43,661 bases of DNA, from the NCBI GenBank assembly GCA_027024225.1, contig JALVSR010000042.1, positions 1-43,661 of the forward strand. Reading direction: 5' to 3'. Numbering within the stretch: position 1 is the first letter of the stretch; each line of letters starts with the position of its first letter. The DNA is from Hyphomicrobiales bacterium. GTDB lineage: Bacteria > Pseudomonadota > Alphaproteobacteria > Rhizobiales > Aestuariivirgaceae. This document shows positions 41,682-43,661 of the stretch, in pieces. Made by a program: the position numbers and the translations under genes. The notes below the pieces were generated by a model. The model saw only the letters and a list, made by a program, of their open reading frames with translations, did no database searches and had not been told where the DNA came from.

Positions 41682-43106
41682 ATGAAAAACCTCATGCACA
41701 AGGCGGCGCTGGTCGGACTGGGTGCGCTGCTGGCCACCGGTGCGGGGCTCTCCCTGCAGGCCATCGGCAAAAACAAGGATGGCGCCGATACCGCCGAAAA
41801 GAATATCGAGATCTACCGCCAGCTGGATTTGTTCGGCGAGGTTTTCGACCGGATCCGACGCGAATACGTGGAAGATCCGGACACGAAGAAACTCATCGAG
41901 GCCGCCATCAGCGGCATGCTCAAGTCGCTGGACCCGCACTCCAGCTATCTCAATGCCAAGAGCTACAACGAGATGCTGGTGAACATCCGCGGCGAGTTCG
42001 GCGGGCTGGGCATCGAGGTGACCATGGAAAACGGCGTCATCAAGGTGGTTTCGCCAATCGATGACACGCCGGCGGCCAAGGCCGGCGTGCTGGCCGGCGA
42101 TCTCATCATCAAGATCGACGGCAAGCCGGTAAAGGGCCTCACCCTGGGCCAGGCCGTGGAAAAGATGCGCGGCAAGCCCGGCACCCCCATCACCATCACC
42201 ATCCTGCGCAAGGGCAGGAAAGAGCCCTTCGACATTCGCATCGTGCGCGACATCATCCGCATCCGCTCGGTGAAATGGTCGGTGGAAGGGGGCGACATTG
42301 GCTACATCCGCATCACCCAGTTCAACGAACAGACCGAGCCGCGGCTGAAGGAAGCCATCGCCGATCTGGAAAAGAAGCTGGGCGACAAGCTCAAGGGGTA
42401 CATCATCGACCTGCGCAACAACCCCGGCGGCCTGCTGGACCAGGCCTGGAAAGTGTCCGATGCCTTCCTGGAGAAAGGCGAGATCGTTTCCGTACGCGGC
42501 CGCCGCGAGGCCAAGCGCTGGGACGCCACACCGGGCGACCTGGCGCAGGGTAAGCCCATCGTGGTGCTCATCAACGGCGGCTCGGCCTCCGCTTCGGAGA
42601 TCGTCGCCGGCGCGCTTCAGGACCACAAGCGCGCCGTCATCATCGGCACGCGCTCTTTCGGCAAGGGCTCGGTGCAGAAGATCATCCCCCTGCCGCCCGA
42701 CCGCGGGGCCATCCGCCTCACCACGGAGCGGTATTACACGCCGTCGGGCCGCTCCATTCAGGCCCGCGGCATCACGCCGGATCACGTAGTGGAGCAGGAG
42801 CTGCCGGATGAGCTGAAGGACAAGGCCGATCAGCTGCGGATTAAGGGTGAGGCCGGCCTGGAGGGCCACCTCAAGAACGACAAGGCCGAGGAAGTGGCCT
42901 CGCCCTCGCTGGTCTATGTGCCGCGCGACAAGAGCAAGGACACGCAGCTGAAGGCGGCCATTCGGTTCCTGCACGGCGAAAGCATCGCCATGCTGGAGAA
43001 AAAGCCGGAAAACAGGGACAAGAAGTCCGAAAAGGCGCTTGAGGCGCATCAGGCGCAAAAGGCTGAAGAGAAAGACGGGCCCGAAGCCGGGAAATCCGAC
43101 AAATAA
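41682..43106 (+). CDS. ctpA: C-terminal processing peptidase (S41 family, PDZ)
   Basis: LDPHSSYLNAKSYNEML; PDZ GGLGIEVTMENGVIKVVSPIDDTPAAKAGVLAGDLI; catalytic LINGGSASASEIVAGALQDHKRAVIIGTRSFGKGSVQ. Confidence 0.95.
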   Translation: MKNLMHKAALVGLGALLATGAGLSLQAIGKNKDGADTAEKNIEIYRQLDLFGEVFDRIRREYVEDPDTKKLIEAAISGMLKSLDPHSSYLNAKSYNEMLVNIRGEFGGLGIEVTMENGVIKVVSPIDDTPAAKAGVLAGDLIIKIDGKPVKGLTLGQAVEKMRGKPGTPITITILRKGRKEPFDIRIVRDIIRIRSVKWSVEGGDIGYIRITQFNEQTEPRLKEAIADLEKKLGDKLKGYIIDLRNNPGGLLDQAWKVSDAFLEKGEIVSVRGRREAKRWDATPGDLAQGKPIVVLINGGSASASEIVAGALQDHKRAVIIGTRSFGKGSVQKIIPLPPDRGAIRLTTERYYTPSGRSIQARGITPDHVVEQELPDELKDKADQLRIKGEAGLEGHLKNDKAEEVASPSLVYVPRDKSKDTQLKAAIRFLHGESIAMLEKKPENRDKKSEKALEAHQAQKAEEKDGPEAGKSDK

Positions 43107-43171
43107 CGCTTCGCCGCCGTCGCCCCACTTTCTCTCGGCGGATGCGAACAAGAGAGACGGGAAAGAACGGA

Positions 43172-43200
43172 AGCCACGCTGCCTGCAAGGGAGCGTGGCT
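43172..43200 (+). terminator. Rho-independent terminator after ctpA
   Basis: AGCCACGCT-gcctgcaaggg-AGCGTGGCT followed by TTTT. Confidence 0.85.
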
Positions 43201-43236
43201 TTTTCAAATTTTCAAATCGGAAAAGTCGCCGGCGAA

Positions 43237-43600
43237 CTAAACGCATTTTGGTTTTTGGTTGCTGCGGTGGCGGCTGGTGAAGGCCAGCTGCAAGAGGGCC
43301 AAAAGGATCGCGATGATCCAGTTGATCAGCAGCCGGAAGTTGTAGCCCACGGCGGCCAGGATGGCGTTGACGGCATCGCCCAGCGGATGAGCCAGATAGT
43401 TGCGGCCCATGCGGTGGCCCGCCTTCAGATGCCCAATCACCGGCTCGATGGCCGCCCGCCGCTAGGCAATGTTCTTCTCCTGCACCGTGGTGTCCACGAT
43501 CACCCGCGTGAAGTCCGAGGGCCGCGCCGCCCCAAGCCGCACCGCCGCCTGCAGGCTCGCCTGCAACAGCGCCATCACCTTCTCCTCGCCCAGGCGCTGC
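43237..43600 (-). pseudogene. Decayed IS5-type transposase remnant with apparent internal deletion and in-frame TAG
   Basis: Minus strand reads ...MTRWRQRLGEEKVMALLQASLQAAVRL...SDFTRVIVDTTVQEKNIA*RRAAIEPVIGHLKAGHRMGRNYLAHPLGDAVNAILAAVGYNFRLLINW...; both halves are recognisable transposase segments. Confidence 0.85.
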
Positions 43601-43661
43601 CGCCAGCGGGTCATCACGAATCATGTGTTCGGCTCCAGCCCGCTCCCCCTCCCGACCACCC

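Overview
The window is a GC-rich chromosomal segment with strong alphaproteobacterial character (PodJ-like protein, SciP/DUF1153, ChvI/ChvG, PmtA, MbfA, the secA-ppiC-argJ order). Most of it is ordinary housekeeping DNA: HerA-like ATPase, PodJ-like protein, orphan HlyD-type adaptor, MazG-like, TrkH, truA, fmt, sciP, mnmA, two phospholipid N-methyltransferases, tRNA(CAU), mbfA, secA, ppiC, argJ, rph, trxB, OmpA-like, hemN, rdgB, hybrid kinase, chvI/chvG, an M23 peptidase and ctpA. The most interesting part is a dissimilatory sulfur-oxidation locus at about 25.5-32.9 kb: sat diverges from aprM-aprB-aprA. These are followed by a 139-aa uncharacterised protein, a SlyD/FKBP-like protein with no His-rich tail, a 52-aa microprotein with a strong ribosome-binding site, and a two-CBS-domain protein. 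I propose the four small downstream genes as candidate accessory functions of the Apr pathway. Other notable observations are a roughly 69-bp-period repeat array at the left end, several long near-perfect inverted repeats in intergenic regions, a ShkA-like cytosolic hybrid kinase with a degenerate receiver, CtrA-box-like sites near sciP and podJ, a long putative aprM leader, and a decayed IS5-type transposase at the right end. All calls come from reading the sequence; no database search or folding was run.
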